A stretch of DNA of 64,000 nt from Oceanisphaera avium (GTDB lineage Bacteria; Pseudomonadota; Gammaproteobacteria; Enterobacterales; Aeromonadaceae), in assembly GCF_002157875.1 (NCBI RefSeq), contig NZ_CP021376.1, positions 2,148,501 to 2,212,500 of the forward strand, written 5' to 3'. Numbering within the stretch: the first letter of the stretch is position 1; each line of letters starts with the position of its first letter. Below the pieces are notes generated by a model. The model was not told where the DNA came from. It worked only from the letters and a program-made list of their open reading frames with translations, and made no database searches. Position numbers and translations under genes: made by a program. This document shows positions 1 to 9,377 of this stretch, piece after piece.

Positions 1-2828
1 GCGAACTCTCGCGGCACCTCTAGCCAAAAACAGGCTCCTTGCTGAGGTTGTGAGTCAAACCCCACCCGCCCTTGCATGTCTTCCATTAATTGTTTGGTAA
101 TGGCGAGTCCTAATCCCGTGCCGCCTTTTTGGCGACTGTCTGAGCTATCCGCTTGGGCAAATTTTTCAAAAATGCGATCCCTAAAATTAAGCGGCACTCC
201 CTCACCCTCATCTGCCACACTCACTCGATAAAAATGCTCACCACTGGGCGCTATGCTCACTCGCACCTCACTTTCAGAGGGTGAGAACTTAATAGCATTA
301 GACTGCAAATTAGACAGCGCTTGTAAGAATCTGTCTTTATCGATCACGACCTTGGCGTGGCTGAGCTCAGACTTAAGCACCAGTTTAATGCCTCGGGCTT
401 CCCCTAAGGGCTGGTTCATGGTCATGGCGATTTGCACTAGCTCAGTTAAATCATAGCTTTGGGGATTAAACGTCACTTTACCGGCCGCCAGCTTTTCAAT
501 ATCTAATAAGTCATTAATTAACAAATTTAAGCGCTGACTATTATGGTGAGCCACTTTTAATAACTGTTGTACTTTTTCAGGCAGCACACCTAACACCCCT
601 TGGCTAAGCAGTGCTAATGAGCCGGTGATAGAGGTCAAAGGAGTGCGCAATTCATGACTAACGGTGGCAACAAATTCTTTTTGTAATTGCTCTACTTTTT
701 TTAATTCCGAGATATCTTCAACAAGCGACCACAGTAATACCCGCCCATTGGCTTCGGTGATCAACACTCCTTGTTGGCGCACCGGAAATAGCGAGCCATC
801 CCAGCGGTAATATTCTTTTTCATAGGGCGCAAAGCGACCATTAGTGGATAGTTGCACAAAGGCTTGGCGGTCTTGCTCATGATATTGGCTGGGCGTGAGT
901 TGGCGATAATGCAGCTTTAATAATTGTGACTTACTAAAGCCAGTCGCATCAAGCAGCGCCTGATTTACATCAATAAACTGGCCGGTTTTAAAATCATTAA
1001 GCGCAATCCCGATAGAGGATAATTCAAATAAACTGCGCAGCCGCTGCTCGCTAGCAGTTAAAGCCAGCTCTGCTTGCTTTTCTGCTTGTATATCTACCAT
1101 ATACCCATGCCAAATCACGCTGCCATCATCGAGTCGCTCCGGCTTAGCGCGCCCTTCCACCCAGCGCAGGCTGCCATCGGCTTGTAGGGTGCGATATTGA
1201 GCATGCCACAGCGACAGCGTTTGTTGGGAGATTAAGGCACTGCTTTGTACTTGGGCTAAGTCTGGCTCATAAATACGGGCAAAAATTTGCGTCGCATCTC
1301 GCTGCACTTGCGCTGGGGTCACTCCATAAATATGTTTAATGCCATTACTGCTATAAGGAAAGCTATTATGCCCATCGGGCCAATGCCGATATTGGTATAA
1401 CATGCCGGGCATTTGATCGAGCAGCTTAGTTAAGCGCTCTTCATGGAGTTGCCTGCTTAATATTTCGCCGAGCCAATGAGCAAATAGTTTAAGAAACATC
1501 TGATCGGTTTCATCAAAAGGCTCGGCTCTTACGCTGGCATCACAAAAATTAAGGGTGCCAAAAAACTGGCCATCTACTTCTAAGCGAATCGCAATATAAC
1601 TCTCAAAACCTAATTGCTGATAGCAGCCTTCATTTTTAAAAGCAGACTGGCCCATATTAGCAATGGCGAGTACGCCAGTTTGTTGCAAGAGTAACTTGCA
1701 ATACGTCTGCTCTATCGCAAAATGCTGCCCCACTTCAAGATGAGTAGGAGCGGGCGCGGCCAGCCAACGCACCACATAAATATCGCTGACCATTTCACTG
1801 ACCATGCCCACACTTAAGCGTAGAAAATCCCCACCTAAGATGAGCGCTTGGTTTACTTTTTCATCTAGACTGCCAGAAAGCTCAAAAGAAATTCGATTAA
1901 GTAAAGACAGCGCTTGGTTTTTACGCTCTAGCTGGGCTTGAGCTTCTCGCTCTGGCGTAATATCAACGAGCGAGCCATAAAGCGTCAGCTCAGATTGCGC
2001 AACCTCAGGATCTAGTAGCTGGCCGTGACTGTGCACCCACACCCAATGACCCAACTTATGTCGCATCCGGTATTTGCACTCATATTTTTCCGTTACTCCA
2101 CTTAGATAGCGCTCCACCAAGGCCGTTAACTTAGGTTCATCCTCAGGGTGCACACGACTTTGCCATGTTTCACTGGTAACGGGTTCCAGCTCCGCCAAGG
2201 TATAGCCAATAATCTGCGCCCAGCGCTCATTTACTTGGCAGGTATGACTACTTGGTTGCCATAGCCAAGTGCCCACATTCGCATTGGCAATAATCAGCTG
2301 AGCTTGGGCTTCTTTGGCGGCCAGCGTTTGGCTTAGTTGCAATAATTTGCGCTGGCTAATTTGTTCTTGCACTTCATCAGCAAGCAGGCGCAGTAATTGG
2401 CTGTCTTGTTCACTAAAGGAGCGGGGTTGGCTGTCAATAACGCATAAGGTGCCCAGACGATAGCCCTCGATAAGCAAGGGGGCGCCGGCATAAAAGCGAA
2501 TATAAGGCGCGGCTTTTACGAGAGGATTATCAGCAAAACACGCAGTGGCGTGGGTATCTTCTACAATAAAAACCTTGTCATCTAAAATAGCATGGCCGCA
2601 AAATGACCAGTCACGATGGGTTTCACACACCTCTAAGCCTTGGCGAGACTTAAACCATTGTCGGTCCTTGTCAATTAATGACACCAGTGCGATATCAACC
2701 TTAAAAATTTGCTGCGCCAAGCGAGTAATACGATCAAAGCTCGCCTCTGTGGGGCTATCAAGTAAACCGGTGTTAATCAATGCTTGTAAGCGCAGCACTT
2801 CATCAGCCGGTGTTAACGGAGGCATCAT
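1..2828 (-). CDS. Multi-sensor histidine kinase (GAF-PAS-GAF-PAS-PAS-HisKA-HATPase), 3' end cut by window
   Basis: About 942 codons lie in the window and the frame runs off the left edge without a stop. Reading the minus strand shows a GAF domain at about residues 20-160, a PAS at 175-295, a second GAF at 300-450, two more PAS at 470-585 and 595-710, a HisKA domain with SHELRTPLTS (His near 725), and an HATPase with a GTGLGLAI G-box close to the edge. There is no membrane segment, so it is probably a cytosolic sensor that autophosphorylates and passes phosphate to a separate receiver. The start ATG at 2828 overlaps the stop of the upstream kinase gene by 4 nt (ATGA) and has GGAG about 8 nt upstream; an ATG three bases later is an alternative. 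The signal is unknown. A C-terminal receiver beyond the window cannot be excluded. Confidence 0.88.
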   Translation of the reverse strand, partial: MMPPLTPADEVLRLQALINTGLLDSPTEASFDRITRLAQQIFKVDIALVSLIDKDRQWFKSRQGLEVCETHRDWSFCGHAILDDKVFIVEDTHATACFADNPLVKAAPYIRFYAGAPLLIEGYRLGTLCVIDSQPRSFSEQDSQLLRLLADEVQEQISQRKLLQLSQTLAAKEAQAQLIIANANVGTWLWQPSSHTCQVNERWAQIIGYTLAELEPVTSETWQSRVHPEDEPKLTALVERYLSGVTEKYECKYRMRHKLGHWVWVHSHGQLLDPEVAQSELTLYGSLVDITPEREAQAQLERKNQALSLLNRISFELSGSLDEKVNQALILGGDFLRLSVGMVSEMVSDIYVVRWLAAPAPTHLEVGQHFAIEQTYCKLLLQQTGVLAIANMGQSAFKNEGCYQQLGFESYIAIRLEVDGQFFGTLNFCDASVRAEPFDETDQMFLKLFAHWLGEILSRQLHEERLTKLLDQMPGMLYQYRHWPDGHNSFPYSSNGIKHIYGVTPAQVQRDATQIFARIYEPDLAQVQSSALISQQTLSLWHAQYRTLQADGSLRWVEGRAKPERLDDGSVIWHGYMVDIQAEKQAELALTASEQRLRSLFELSSIGIALNDFKTGQFIDVNQALLDATGFSKSQLLKLHYRQLTPSQYHEQDRQAFVQLSTNGRFAPYEKEYYRWDGSLFPVRQQGVLITEANGRVLLWSLVEDISELKKVEQLQKEFVATVSHELRTPLTSITGSLALLSQGVLGVLPEKVQQLLKVAHHNSQRLNLLINDLLDIEKLAAGKVTFNPQSYDLTELVQIAMTMNQPLGEARGIKLVLKSELSHAKVVIDKDRFLQALSNLQSNAIKFSPSESEVRVSIAPSGEHFYRVSVADEGEGVPLNFRDRIFEKFAQADSSDSRQKGGTGLGLAITKQLMEDMQGRVGFDSQPQQGACFWLEVPREF

Positions 2829-4642
2829 GGTAAGGTCTCCTGATTAAGTTGCGCAGCCATATTTAGCGGTAAATCGACCCAAAAATGAGCGCCTTCTGCA
2901 TTATAAAAGCCTATTTCACCTTGCATTAAAGAGACCAAATTTTTACAAATCGTCAGCCCGAGCCCAGTACCTTGCTGAGCGCGCATATTGCCGTGTTCAG
3001 CTTGAGCAAAACGCTCAAAAATAAAGGGCGCAAACTCATTACTAATGCCCGCACCTTGGTCACTTACCGTAATACGCACTTGATGGTCATTAGTTTTGGT
3101 GGCTTTGATATTAACTTGGCCGTGGGCAGGAGAGTATTTAATGGCATTGCTCACTAAGTTATCCAGCACTTGGCGCAAGCGCAGCGGATCTTGATAAATT
3201 AGCAAAGACTCGACATTGTCTTGGCATAACTGCACTTGGTGTTGCATCGCCATAGGCTGATTACTGTTGATAGTCTGCGCCACTAGTTCTGCAATATCGA
3301 TGCGCACTGGCGTTAAGCTCATCTTACCTTTGCTGAGCTTATTAAAATCCAGAAGATCATTAATTAACAACTGTAAACGCTCACCATTGCGCAGTGCTAA
3401 GGCCGTAAGCTCGGCGGCTTTTTTCGGTAAGGGGCCGCCGTGGCCTAAATGCGTTAGCTTTAGCGCACCATTAATAGAAGTCAGTGGCGTGCGCAATTCA
3501 TGACTAATCACGGCTATAAAGTCGTCTTTTAGCTCACTAAGCGCCTGGCGCTCATCGGTGAGCTGATTAAACGCCTGCGCTAAGCTCGCCACTTCAGTGA
3601 CGCCCTGCTCCGATAATCTCACTGTCTCTTGGGGACGACTCGCTTGTACTTGATGGCTCATGGTACGTATTTGCTGAGTCATTCTATCGAGTGGGCGAAT
3701 TGCCAACCAAACTAACCAAAACGCCAAGGCAGAGAGAATCGCGCCTAAGCCTAAGCTAATACCGGCAAAGCGAATAAAAAAAGCCTTAGCTGGGGCGAGT
3801 GCATGGCTGTAAGGCACAGCGCTAATAAATACCCAATTTAGCGCATCAAGGCGGGCATTGGCATATAACCAAGCATTAGGCTGGCTATCGGTAATACCAT
3901 TACTAAAGCCAGAAAAAGCGGCGTCCACTAGCGGGTCTGCTAAGGGTGTCGGTAAGGACTCTAGCTGAGTCATAACCCCTTGGTGCGCACCGTCATAAAT
4001 ATAGAGCTGATTATGCGTATCAATAATTTTAAAAGAAATTCCCTCACGACGAGCTTGGCGCACACTTTGCTCTGGTAACAAGGAGCCATCGCGCAGGGTG
4101 ATAATACCCATTAGCAGTCCTAGGACCTCGCCCTCATCTGATAATATAGGTTGCACCATATTCATTAGCGGCTGTCCGGTGCGCAAGCCAATCACAGGTT
4201 GGCTCATCGTGACTTGGCCTGTTTGTAGTGCTTGTTGCACATGAGCGCGCTGTCCATAATCGGTACCAATTCGCTGCGGCACATATACACTTTCGGCGCG
4301 CGCTATGCCTTTGTTATCCAACACAATAATGCCATCGGGAAACATCGAAAAACCATTAATTTGGCGCTGGCGAGCCAATTCTTGTTTGAGCGTGGGCACA
4401 GGATGTAATTGCTGGCCGCTAGAAAGCTGCACGCCAATATGAGCTAAGGTGTTAGCACGTAGCGCTAATAGCTGGGCAACTTGCTCGGCGGCGCGGGCGG
4501 TAATAATACTTTGCTGATTACGTAGCTGGCGCTCGGCGCCCTTTACTAACATGTGATAGCCCGTCGACAATACGGCTAAAATGATCACTAATGTGGTCAC
4601 TAATATAATCAGGGCCATGCGCCCCTTTAACGATATTCGCAT
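2825..4642 (-). CDS. Membrane sensor histidine kinase with periplasmic Cache-like domain and HAMP
   Basis: 605 aa. A transmembrane helix (about 9-30) and a second (about 290-312) flank a periplasmic region of about 260 residues that looks like a Cache-type ligand-binding domain. A HAMP linker follows (315-370), then HisKA with SHELRTPLTS (His near 380), and an HATPase with DQGAGIS and GTGLGL boxes. There is no receiver domain, so phosphate must pass to a separate protein. It is the first gene of a two-kinase operon (4-nt overlap with the GAF/PAS kinase) and diverges from the Hpt-REC-GGDEF gene across about 170 bp. This makes those receiver proteins its likely partners; that pairing is inferred from context. 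The ligand is unknown. Confidence 0.9.
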   Translation of the reverse strand: MRISLKGRMALIILVTTLVIILAVLSTGYHMLVKGAERQLRNQQSIITARAAEQVAQLLALRANTLAHIGVQLSSGQQLHPVPTLKQELARQRQINGFSMFPDGIIVLDNKGIARAESVYVPQRIGTDYGQRAHVQQALQTGQVTMSQPVIGLRTGQPLMNMVQPILSDEGEVLGLLMGIITLRDGSLLPEQSVRQARREGISFKIIDTHNQLYIYDGAHQGVMTQLESLPTPLADPLVDAAFSGFSNGITDSQPNAWLYANARLDALNWVFISAVPYSHALAPAKAFFIRFAGISLGLGAILSALAFWLVWLAIRPLDRMTQQIRTMSHQVQASRPQETVRLSEQGVTEVASLAQAFNQLTDERQALSELKDDFIAVISHELRTPLTSINGALKLTHLGHGGPLPKKAAELTALALRNGERLQLLINDLLDFNKLSKGKMSLTPVRIDIAELVAQTINSNQPMAMQHQVQLCQDNVESLLIYQDPLRLRQVLDNLVSNAIKYSPAHGQVNIKATKTNDHQVRITVSDQGAGISNEFAPFIFERFAQAEHGNMRAQQGTGLGLTICKNLVSLMQGEIGFYNAEGAHFWVDLPLNMAAQLNQETLP

Positions 4643-4810
4643 CCTGCCACTTCCTAGTCGTCGAGCTCTAGTCGCTAGTGTATTACTTAACGAGATAACG
4701 TTAAGCTATAAATGCACAACTTTAGTTGCGATAGTGTGTTTTATGTTTGCTATCACTCATTACCGCCCTAGGCTGATAATTTATTCGTCTTTGCTTAAAT
4801 GGAGAACCGG

Positions 4811-6469
4811 ATGGCGCCGAAAGTAACCGCAATCGATGAGCGATTATTGCAGCTTAAGGCTCGCTTTGCCGAACGTAGCGCAATTCAACTGCGCGAACTC
4901 AGCGCCAAACTAACCGATTGGCAATACGGCCACTGTACGCGAGAAGATTTACAAACGCTCTATGAGTTATTGCATCGGCTAGCTGGCTCAAGTGGCACCT
5001 TTGGCTTTCATCAACTCGGTCAAGAAGCCGGCCAACTGGAGCAAGTGATCAAAGCCCAGATCAGCGACTCACCCCCGCTATCTGATCTTCACCTCGCTCC
5101 TGAAATCCAAGCGCGCCTAGCTCAGCTTTCACGCTTACTGGTTACTGAACCCTCTTCTTCTGCTGAGGCAGCCACAACAGACCTACCAGACACAGCGAGC
5201 GAACAAACCCAATTACTCGTATTAGACTCCAGCTTAAACGAGCTGGCAGAGGCGCTTAATAATTTTGGCTTTAAGGTAGTCGTTTGCGAAGAGCTACCAC
5301 TGCATTGTGCGCATTGCTGGCGAAGTACTAGCATTATTATCGCGCCTGCCGCCAAGCTTACCCAAGTAGTAAACTGGAATCAGCAACAAGCACAATCCCA
5401 CCATGCCTCGCCCTCACCCATTTTATGTATTGGCTCTGATGATAGCTTTGCCGCGCGTTATGCACTGGCTGAACAAGGCGCTGATGGTCTGTTCTTACAA
5501 CCGGTAAAAGTGCCGCAACTGGCAAAGCGCATTGAGCAAATAAAATCCCAACAGCAACAGCCTTACGCCAGTAAGGTGTTATTGCTAGATGATGACCAAG
5601 AGCTAGCAGAGCATTATCGTTTAGTGCTCACCCAAGCGGGTAAAAACGTTAAAGTAATGGCCGAGCCTACTGAGCTATTAGCGGTGTTGGCCGAGTTTCG
5701 CCCAGATATAGTACTGCTTGATGTGCATATGCCGCCTTATTCCGGCGTGACCTTAGCGCGCATGATCCGCTTGGAGCCAGATTGGTTAAGCTTACCCGTT
5801 ATCTACTTATCATCTGAACAAGACCGAGACTTACAAATTAGTGCCCTTGCTCAGGGCGCGGATGAGTTTATTACTAAGCCTATTTCTGATGAACAACTGA
5901 TCCTGACCGTGCGCGCACTTTGTCATCGCGCTCGCCAGCTCGCCAAACTAGTCTCTAGTGATGGCTTAACCGGCTTATTAAATCACTCACATATTAAGCG
6001 CGCCCTTGGCCATGAATATGCAAGAGTGCAGCGCTATGGCCACAATACCAGTTTAGCTATGCTCGACTTGGATCACTTTAAGGGAGTGAATGATACTCAC
6101 GGCCATGGTGTGGGTGACTTAGTAATTAAAGCTTTAGCGCAATTATTACAACAGCGATTACGTACCACAGATCATCTTGGTCGCTACGGCGGCGAGGAGT
6201 TTGTCGTTATCTTACCAGAGTGTTCATTAGCGCAAGCTAAGCACATGTTTGAAGAAATCTGTTATCACTTTTCACAATTAAGCTTTATGGGTAATAACGG
6301 CACTTTTCACGTCACCGTGAGTGTGGGACTGGCGCTATTGAACGACTTTGTCAGTGAAGAGCATGCCCTTAATGCTGCTGATGCTGCTTTATATCAGCAA
6401 AAACAAGCGGGTAGAAATGGCGTTACTTGCTATCTGCCCCATGCTCCTGCTAGCGACTCCCCCGAGTAA
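4811..6469 (+). CDS. Hpt-REC-GGDEF diguanylate cyclase
   Basis: 552 aa from ATG 4811, chosen because GGAG at 4801-4804 sits 6 nt upstream; an in-frame ATG at 4799 is less likely. The N-terminal Hpt domain has HRLAGSSGTFG with phosphoacceptor His55. A degenerate receiver-like segment follows (about 120-245), then a canonical receiver (about 255-375) with Asp304 in VLLDVHMPP and a KP motif. The C-terminal GGDEF domain carries an intact GGEEF at 460-464, preceded by RTTD five residues earlier, which is the RxxD inhibitory site. It should make cyclic di-GMP under phosphorelay control with product inhibition. The combined Hpt and receiver suit it to take phosphate from the divergent kinases. It is followed after 3 nt by the HDOD regulator. 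Confidence 0.93.
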   Translation: MAPKVTAIDERLLQLKARFAERSAIQLRELSAKLTDWQYGHCTREDLQTLYELLHRLAGSSGTFGFHQLGQEAGQLEQVIKAQISDSPPLSDLHLAPEIQARLAQLSRLLVTEPSSSAEAATTDLPDTASEQTQLLVLDSSLNELAEALNNFGFKVVVCEELPLHCAHCWRSTSIIIAPAAKLTQVVNWNQQQAQSHHASPSPILCIGSDDSFAARYALAEQGADGLFLQPVKVPQLAKRIEQIKSQQQQPYASKVLLLDDDQELAEHYRLVLTQAGKNVKVMAEPTELLAVLAEFRPDIVLLDVHMPPYSGVTLARMIRLEPDWLSLPVIYLSSEQDRDLQISALAQGADEFITKPISDEQLILTVRALCHRARQLAKLVSSDGLTGLLNHSHIKRALGHEYARVQRYGHNTSLAMLDLDHFKGVNDTHGHGVGDLVIKALAQLLQQRLRTTDHLGRYGGEEFVVILPECSLAQAKHMFEEICYHFSQLSFMGNNGTFHVTVSVGLALLNDFVSEEHALNAADAALYQQKQAGRNGVTCYLPHAPASDSPE

Positions 6470-6472
6470 GCA

Positions 6473-7675
6473 ATGCCTATTTTGCTGTTAGAAGATGACC
6501 CCTTAGTGGCAGAGCTGCTGATATTAGTGCTGGGAAATTTAGCCCCCTGGGCACAGGTTAAGCATTGCAGCACGGTGGCGGGCGCCAAAGCGGCGTGGCG
6601 TCCCTGTATGCAACTAGTTATTTGCGATCGCCACCTCAGTGATGGCTCTGGCTTAGAGCTAGTAAAGCTCGTGCGCAGTCAAGATCGTCATTTACCTATT
6701 GTCATGATCAGTGCGCACTCGGATCGTGACGCTGTGATGAGCGCAGCCCGCTTAGGAGTAAGCGAATTTATTGCCAAACCGCTCGATATCGCCATGTTAC
6801 AACACAGACTTACGCCGCTACTCACTAAACTGAGTCCTCCGCTAGCAAAGCCAGCCGCCAAACAAAGCCTAAGCACTTGGTTAACTCAGTGTCTAAGCCA
6901 GCCTCTTAAACTACCCACGGCGTTATCGGTAGCAGCAGTATTACCCCTACTTGAACTTCGCGACGAGCTTTCGCCACAAAGTTTAAGTCGTACTTGGCAC
7001 AATGAAATCCCGCTTGCGGCTCGCCTATTACAACTGGCCAATGGTGCCTCTTTAAAGCGCAGCGGCAAACCCATAAATCAACTCTCAGAGGCGATTAGCA
7101 CCTTGGGTATTGAGATGTCTTTGTCTGCGGCAATGGCGCTAGCACTAGATATTCGCGGCGCATTACAAGAGCCAAGATTAATAGCCCAAGCTCAGCATTT
7201 TTATACCATGGCAGAGCAAGTAGCCGATATTGCACGCGCCATGGCGCTGAGTATTGGCATTCATGGCGGTGCGATTTATTCGGCGGGTTTACTCAGTCGT
7301 GCCGGCGAGCTGGCAGTCATACGTGCGCTGCAAGATTTTATTAACCAAGGGGGGCAACTCCAAGATGCGGAGCTGACTCAAGCGCTTAATCAATGGAGTG
7401 CGCCTTTTGGTAATCGCCTTAAAATGCAATGGGGATTGGCCCTGCCAATGCGTGAATTAATTGGCGCCGTTCATCAAGCTCCTAGCTATGCGACCCAGCG
7501 TGCCCTGTTGATTATGCATCTAGCTGGCTTAAGAGTCCGCTCCCAATTAAATACCGCTGCGGCGCTGCGAATGTTGCGCCAAGTGGGCTTAGATGTAGAA
7601 AAGTGGCGGTCTGAGCGCTTAGTTGTCCCTGCGCTTATCGCCGACGTTATTCCACCCTCCACACAGAGTCATTAA
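6473..7675 (+). CDS. Response regulator with C-terminal HDOD domain
   Basis: 400 aa. The N-terminal receiver (about 1-118) has acidic residues E7-D9, acceptor Asp52 in VICDRHLSDG, and Lys in the conserved KP near 103. The remainder, from about 140 to 340, matches an HDOD domain (LPTALSVAAVLPLLEL start; AARLLQLANGASLKRSG core), a metal-free relative of HD phosphohydrolases usually used for protein interactions in signalling. The start ATG lies 4 nt after the stop of the diguanylate cyclase gene and the stop lies 1 nt before the next ATG, so the three genes form an operon. It lacks an HD-GYP signature, so c-di-GMP hydrolysis is not expected. Confidence 0.9.
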   Translation: MPILLLEDDPLVAELLILVLGNLAPWAQVKHCSTVAGAKAAWRPCMQLVICDRHLSDGSGLELVKLVRSQDRHLPIVMISAHSDRDAVMSAARLGVSEFIAKPLDIAMLQHRLTPLLTKLSPPLAKPAAKQSLSTWLTQCLSQPLKLPTALSVAAVLPLLELRDELSPQSLSRTWHNEIPLAARLLQLANGASLKRSGKPINQLSEAISTLGIEMSLSAAMALALDIRGALQEPRLIAQAQHFYTMAEQVADIARAMALSIGIHGGAIYSAGLLSRAGELAVIRALQDFINQGGQLQDAELTQALNQWSAPFGNRLKMQWGLALPMRELIGAVHQAPSYATQRALLIMHLAGLRVRSQLNTAAALRMLRQVGLDVEKWRSERLVVPALIADVIPPSTQSH

Positions 7676-7676
7676 T

Positions 7677-8069
7677 ATGTCTACACAGTGCTTGAGTCGA
7701 ATTTTATACGTAGAAGATGATGCAGATATTCGCGAGATTGCCCAGTTAGCATTAGAAGTAGTGGGAGGATTTGAAGTATTGCTGTGTGCCAGTGGCGAGC
7801 AAGCGCTGTTACAAGCCATCGACTTTGCACCCCAGCTGATATTATTAGATGTCATGATGCCGGGCATGGATGGCCCCAGTACTTTAACCGCCTTGCGCCA
7901 ACATGCAGAGCTGGCACATATTCCAATTGCGTTTATGACGGCAAAAATTCAACCCCAAGAAATCGCCCACTACAAAGCCATGGGCGCCGTAGATGTCATT
8001 GCTAAGCCCTTTGATCCCATGCGCTTGCCCCAGCAAGTGACCGACATTTGGTCGAGCAGTAAAGCGTAA
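7677..8069 (+). CDS. Single-domain response regulator (CheY-like)
   Basis: 130 aa from ATG 7677, one base after the stop of the HDOD gene. An in-frame ATG 54 nt upstream would overlap that gene and has no advantage. It is one receiver domain with E13-D15, acceptor Asp58 in LILLDVMMPGMDG, a Thr in FMTAK, and a KPFDP loop near 108, and it has no output domain. It may act as a phosphate shuttle or sink, or as a diffusible effector, for the kinases and the Hpt protein of this cluster. It is the last gene of the operon and is followed by a bidirectional terminator at 8203-8233. Confidence 0.93.
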   Translation: MSTQCLSRILYVEDDADIREIAQLALEVVGGFEVLLCASGEQALLQAIDFAPQLILLDVMMPGMDGPSTLTALRQHAELAHIPIAFMTAKIQPQEIAHYKAMGAVDVIAKPFDPMRLPQQVTDIWSSSKA

Positions 8070-8173
8070 ACTGACCGTATTACGCCGCAAGTTAAAGAAA
8101 AATAGCATCCTTAGCCGTCTTACTGGGCTGGCCCCGTATCTCGCTTTTATATTTTGGTATTTAAAGCGAAAAT

Positions 8174-8201
8174 GAGATCTTGATGTACATCAGGAAGACG
8201 G
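8174..8201. repeat. REP-like short repeat, copy 1
   Basis: A 28-bp unit containing the near-palindrome TGATGTACATCA and ending GACGG; 24 of 28 bases match the unit at 26399-26426. It forms the right arm of a larger fold-back in which CCGTCTT near 8115 pairs with AAGACGG at 8195-8201. The element lies in the convergent spacer between the response regulator gene and mrpG. Confidence 0.6.
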
Positions 8202-8202
8202 A

Positions 8203-8233
8203 AAAAAGCCGAACGCTTACGGTTCGGCTTTTT
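8203..8233. terminator. Bidirectional intrinsic terminator
   Basis: Stem GCCGAAC (8208-8214) with GTTCGGC (8222-8228), flanked by an A run on the left and a T run on the right. It can end both the rightward signalling operon and the leftward mrp operon. Confidence 0.88.
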
Positions 8234-8246
8234 GGTTTCTATAGGG

Positions 8247-8633
8247 CTAATAGGTCTCTTCATCATCGCGGGGCTTGGGCGCACTGCCAAGACGGCGGGT
8301 TTTTAAGTCGTAGCGCTCTTTTATCACATCTTTAATGGTGCCCTCCCATAACTCAATGCCCACAAAATAACCCGCGCGCGCTAACACATGGGCGGCGATG
8401 GGTGCGGTCACAATAACAAACACTATCATGGCCAAGGCGCGCACGACTAAGCTTGCGCTATCACTATAAAAAATCATGTAGCCACAGGTCATTAACCCGA
8501 TACCAAGCGCACCGGCTTTACTGGTCGCGTGCATGCGGGTCAGTAAGTCGGGCATGCGGATAATGCCAATGCCAGAGAGCAGCATTAAAAAGGCACCTAG
8601 TAGTAAAAAAGCACTGGTGAGCAATTCAGTCAT
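8247..8633 (-). CDS. mrpG: Na+/H+ antiporter subunit G
   Basis: 128 aa from the ATG at 8633 (sequence begins MTELLTSAFLLLGAFLMLL). A longer reading from 8669 would overlap mrpF deeply and adds non-membrane sequence. It has three predicted membrane helices and the family signature IRMPDLLTRMHATSKAGALG. MrpG is a small obligatory subunit of the hetero-oligomeric Mrp (Mnh/Pha) monovalent cation/proton antiporter in the cytoplasmic membrane. It overlaps mrpF by 8 nt and is the last gene of the operon. The hydrophilic C-terminal tail of about 30 residues is rich in Arg, Lys and Glu. Confidence 0.94.
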   Translation of the reverse strand: MTELLTSAFLLLGAFLMLLSGIGIIRMPDLLTRMHATSKAGALGIGLMTCGYMIFYSDSASLVVRALAMIVFVIVTAPIAAHVLARAGYFVGIELWEGTIKDVIKERYDLKTRRLGSAPKPRDDEETY

Positions 8634-8901
8634 CACTAAGTTGTGCTCCTCGTTCAAGGTAGCGGGCAAAAGCCACGGCCGTTAAAAAGGAAGTGAGCGC
8701 TAATACTAACGCCACATCAATCAGCTCAGGCACGCCATAACTCACGCTATAGAGCACAATAAACCCAACCGTCATCGAGGCAATCACCTCTAGCGCCACC
8801 ACTCGGTCCGGTAAGGTGGGGCCACGCAACAAACGCAATGTAGCTAACACCAAGCCCACACTTAAAAATATAAAAGAAATAATAATGGAAATCTCAAGCA
8901 T
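8626..8901 (-). CDS. mrpF: Na+/H+ antiporter subunit F
   Basis: 91 aa with three predicted transmembrane helices and the MrpF core RLLRGPTLPDRVVALEVIAS followed by a conserved acidic LIDVALVLALTSFL segment. It is a small membrane subunit of the Mrp antiporter complex. It starts 2 nt after the mrpE stop and overlaps mrpG by 8 nt, so translational coupling is likely. Its length is normal for the family. Confidence 0.95.
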   Translation of the reverse strand: MLEISIIISFIFLSVGLVLATLRLLRGPTLPDRVVALEVIASMTVGFIVLYSVSYGVPELIDVALVLALTSFLTAVAFARYLERGAQLSDD

Positions 8902-8903
8902 GC

Positions 8904-9377
8904 TTACCTCAATAAATTTAATACGCGGGCTTCAAGAGATTTAAGCTCAGCTAATTGAGTGCCCTCATCGTCCAAATACATAAGGTGCACATATAACACC
9001 TTACGATCACTGGAAATATCCAGCGCCAGTGAGCCCGGCGTAACCGTAATGAGATTAGCAAATAAGCTAATAGCAGCATCGTCTTTTAAGTCGAGAGGGA
9101 TGGCAATCACGCCAGGGCGCATTAAATGGGTGGGCGTTAGTACATCATAAGCGACCCGCGCATTGGCTTTAATTAAATCCCAAATAAAAAATAAAATAAA
9201 ACCAATAATATTGGGCGCCTTGCCAAAATAATTAGCAAATTCCGGTTTATCGCGCGCCACATACGCCAGCACAAAATAACTGAGAACCATGCCGGCCACT
9301 AAATTACTAATGCTATAACTGCCCGATAAAATGACCCAAAATAGGGCCAATAACATATTCCAACCAAAGGCCTTCAT
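8904..9377 (-). CDS. mrpE: Na+/H+ antiporter subunit E
   Basis: 157 aa. Two or three hydrophobic segments lie in the first 75 residues, followed by a soluble C-terminal domain containing [14 protein letters not shown], the most recognisable MrpE motif. The protein belongs to the Mrp cation/proton antiporter. The start overlaps the mrpD stop by 4 nt (ATGA), the usual arrangement in these operons. Nothing is missing relative to the family. Confidence 0.95.
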   Translation of the reverse strand: MKAFGWNMLLALFWVILSGSYSISNLVAGMVLSYFVLAYVARDKPEFANYFGKAPNIIGFILFFIWDLIKANARVAYDVLTPTHLMRPGVIAIPLDLKDDAAISLFANLITVTPGSLALDISSDRKVLYVHLMYLDDEGTQLAELKSLEARVLNLLR

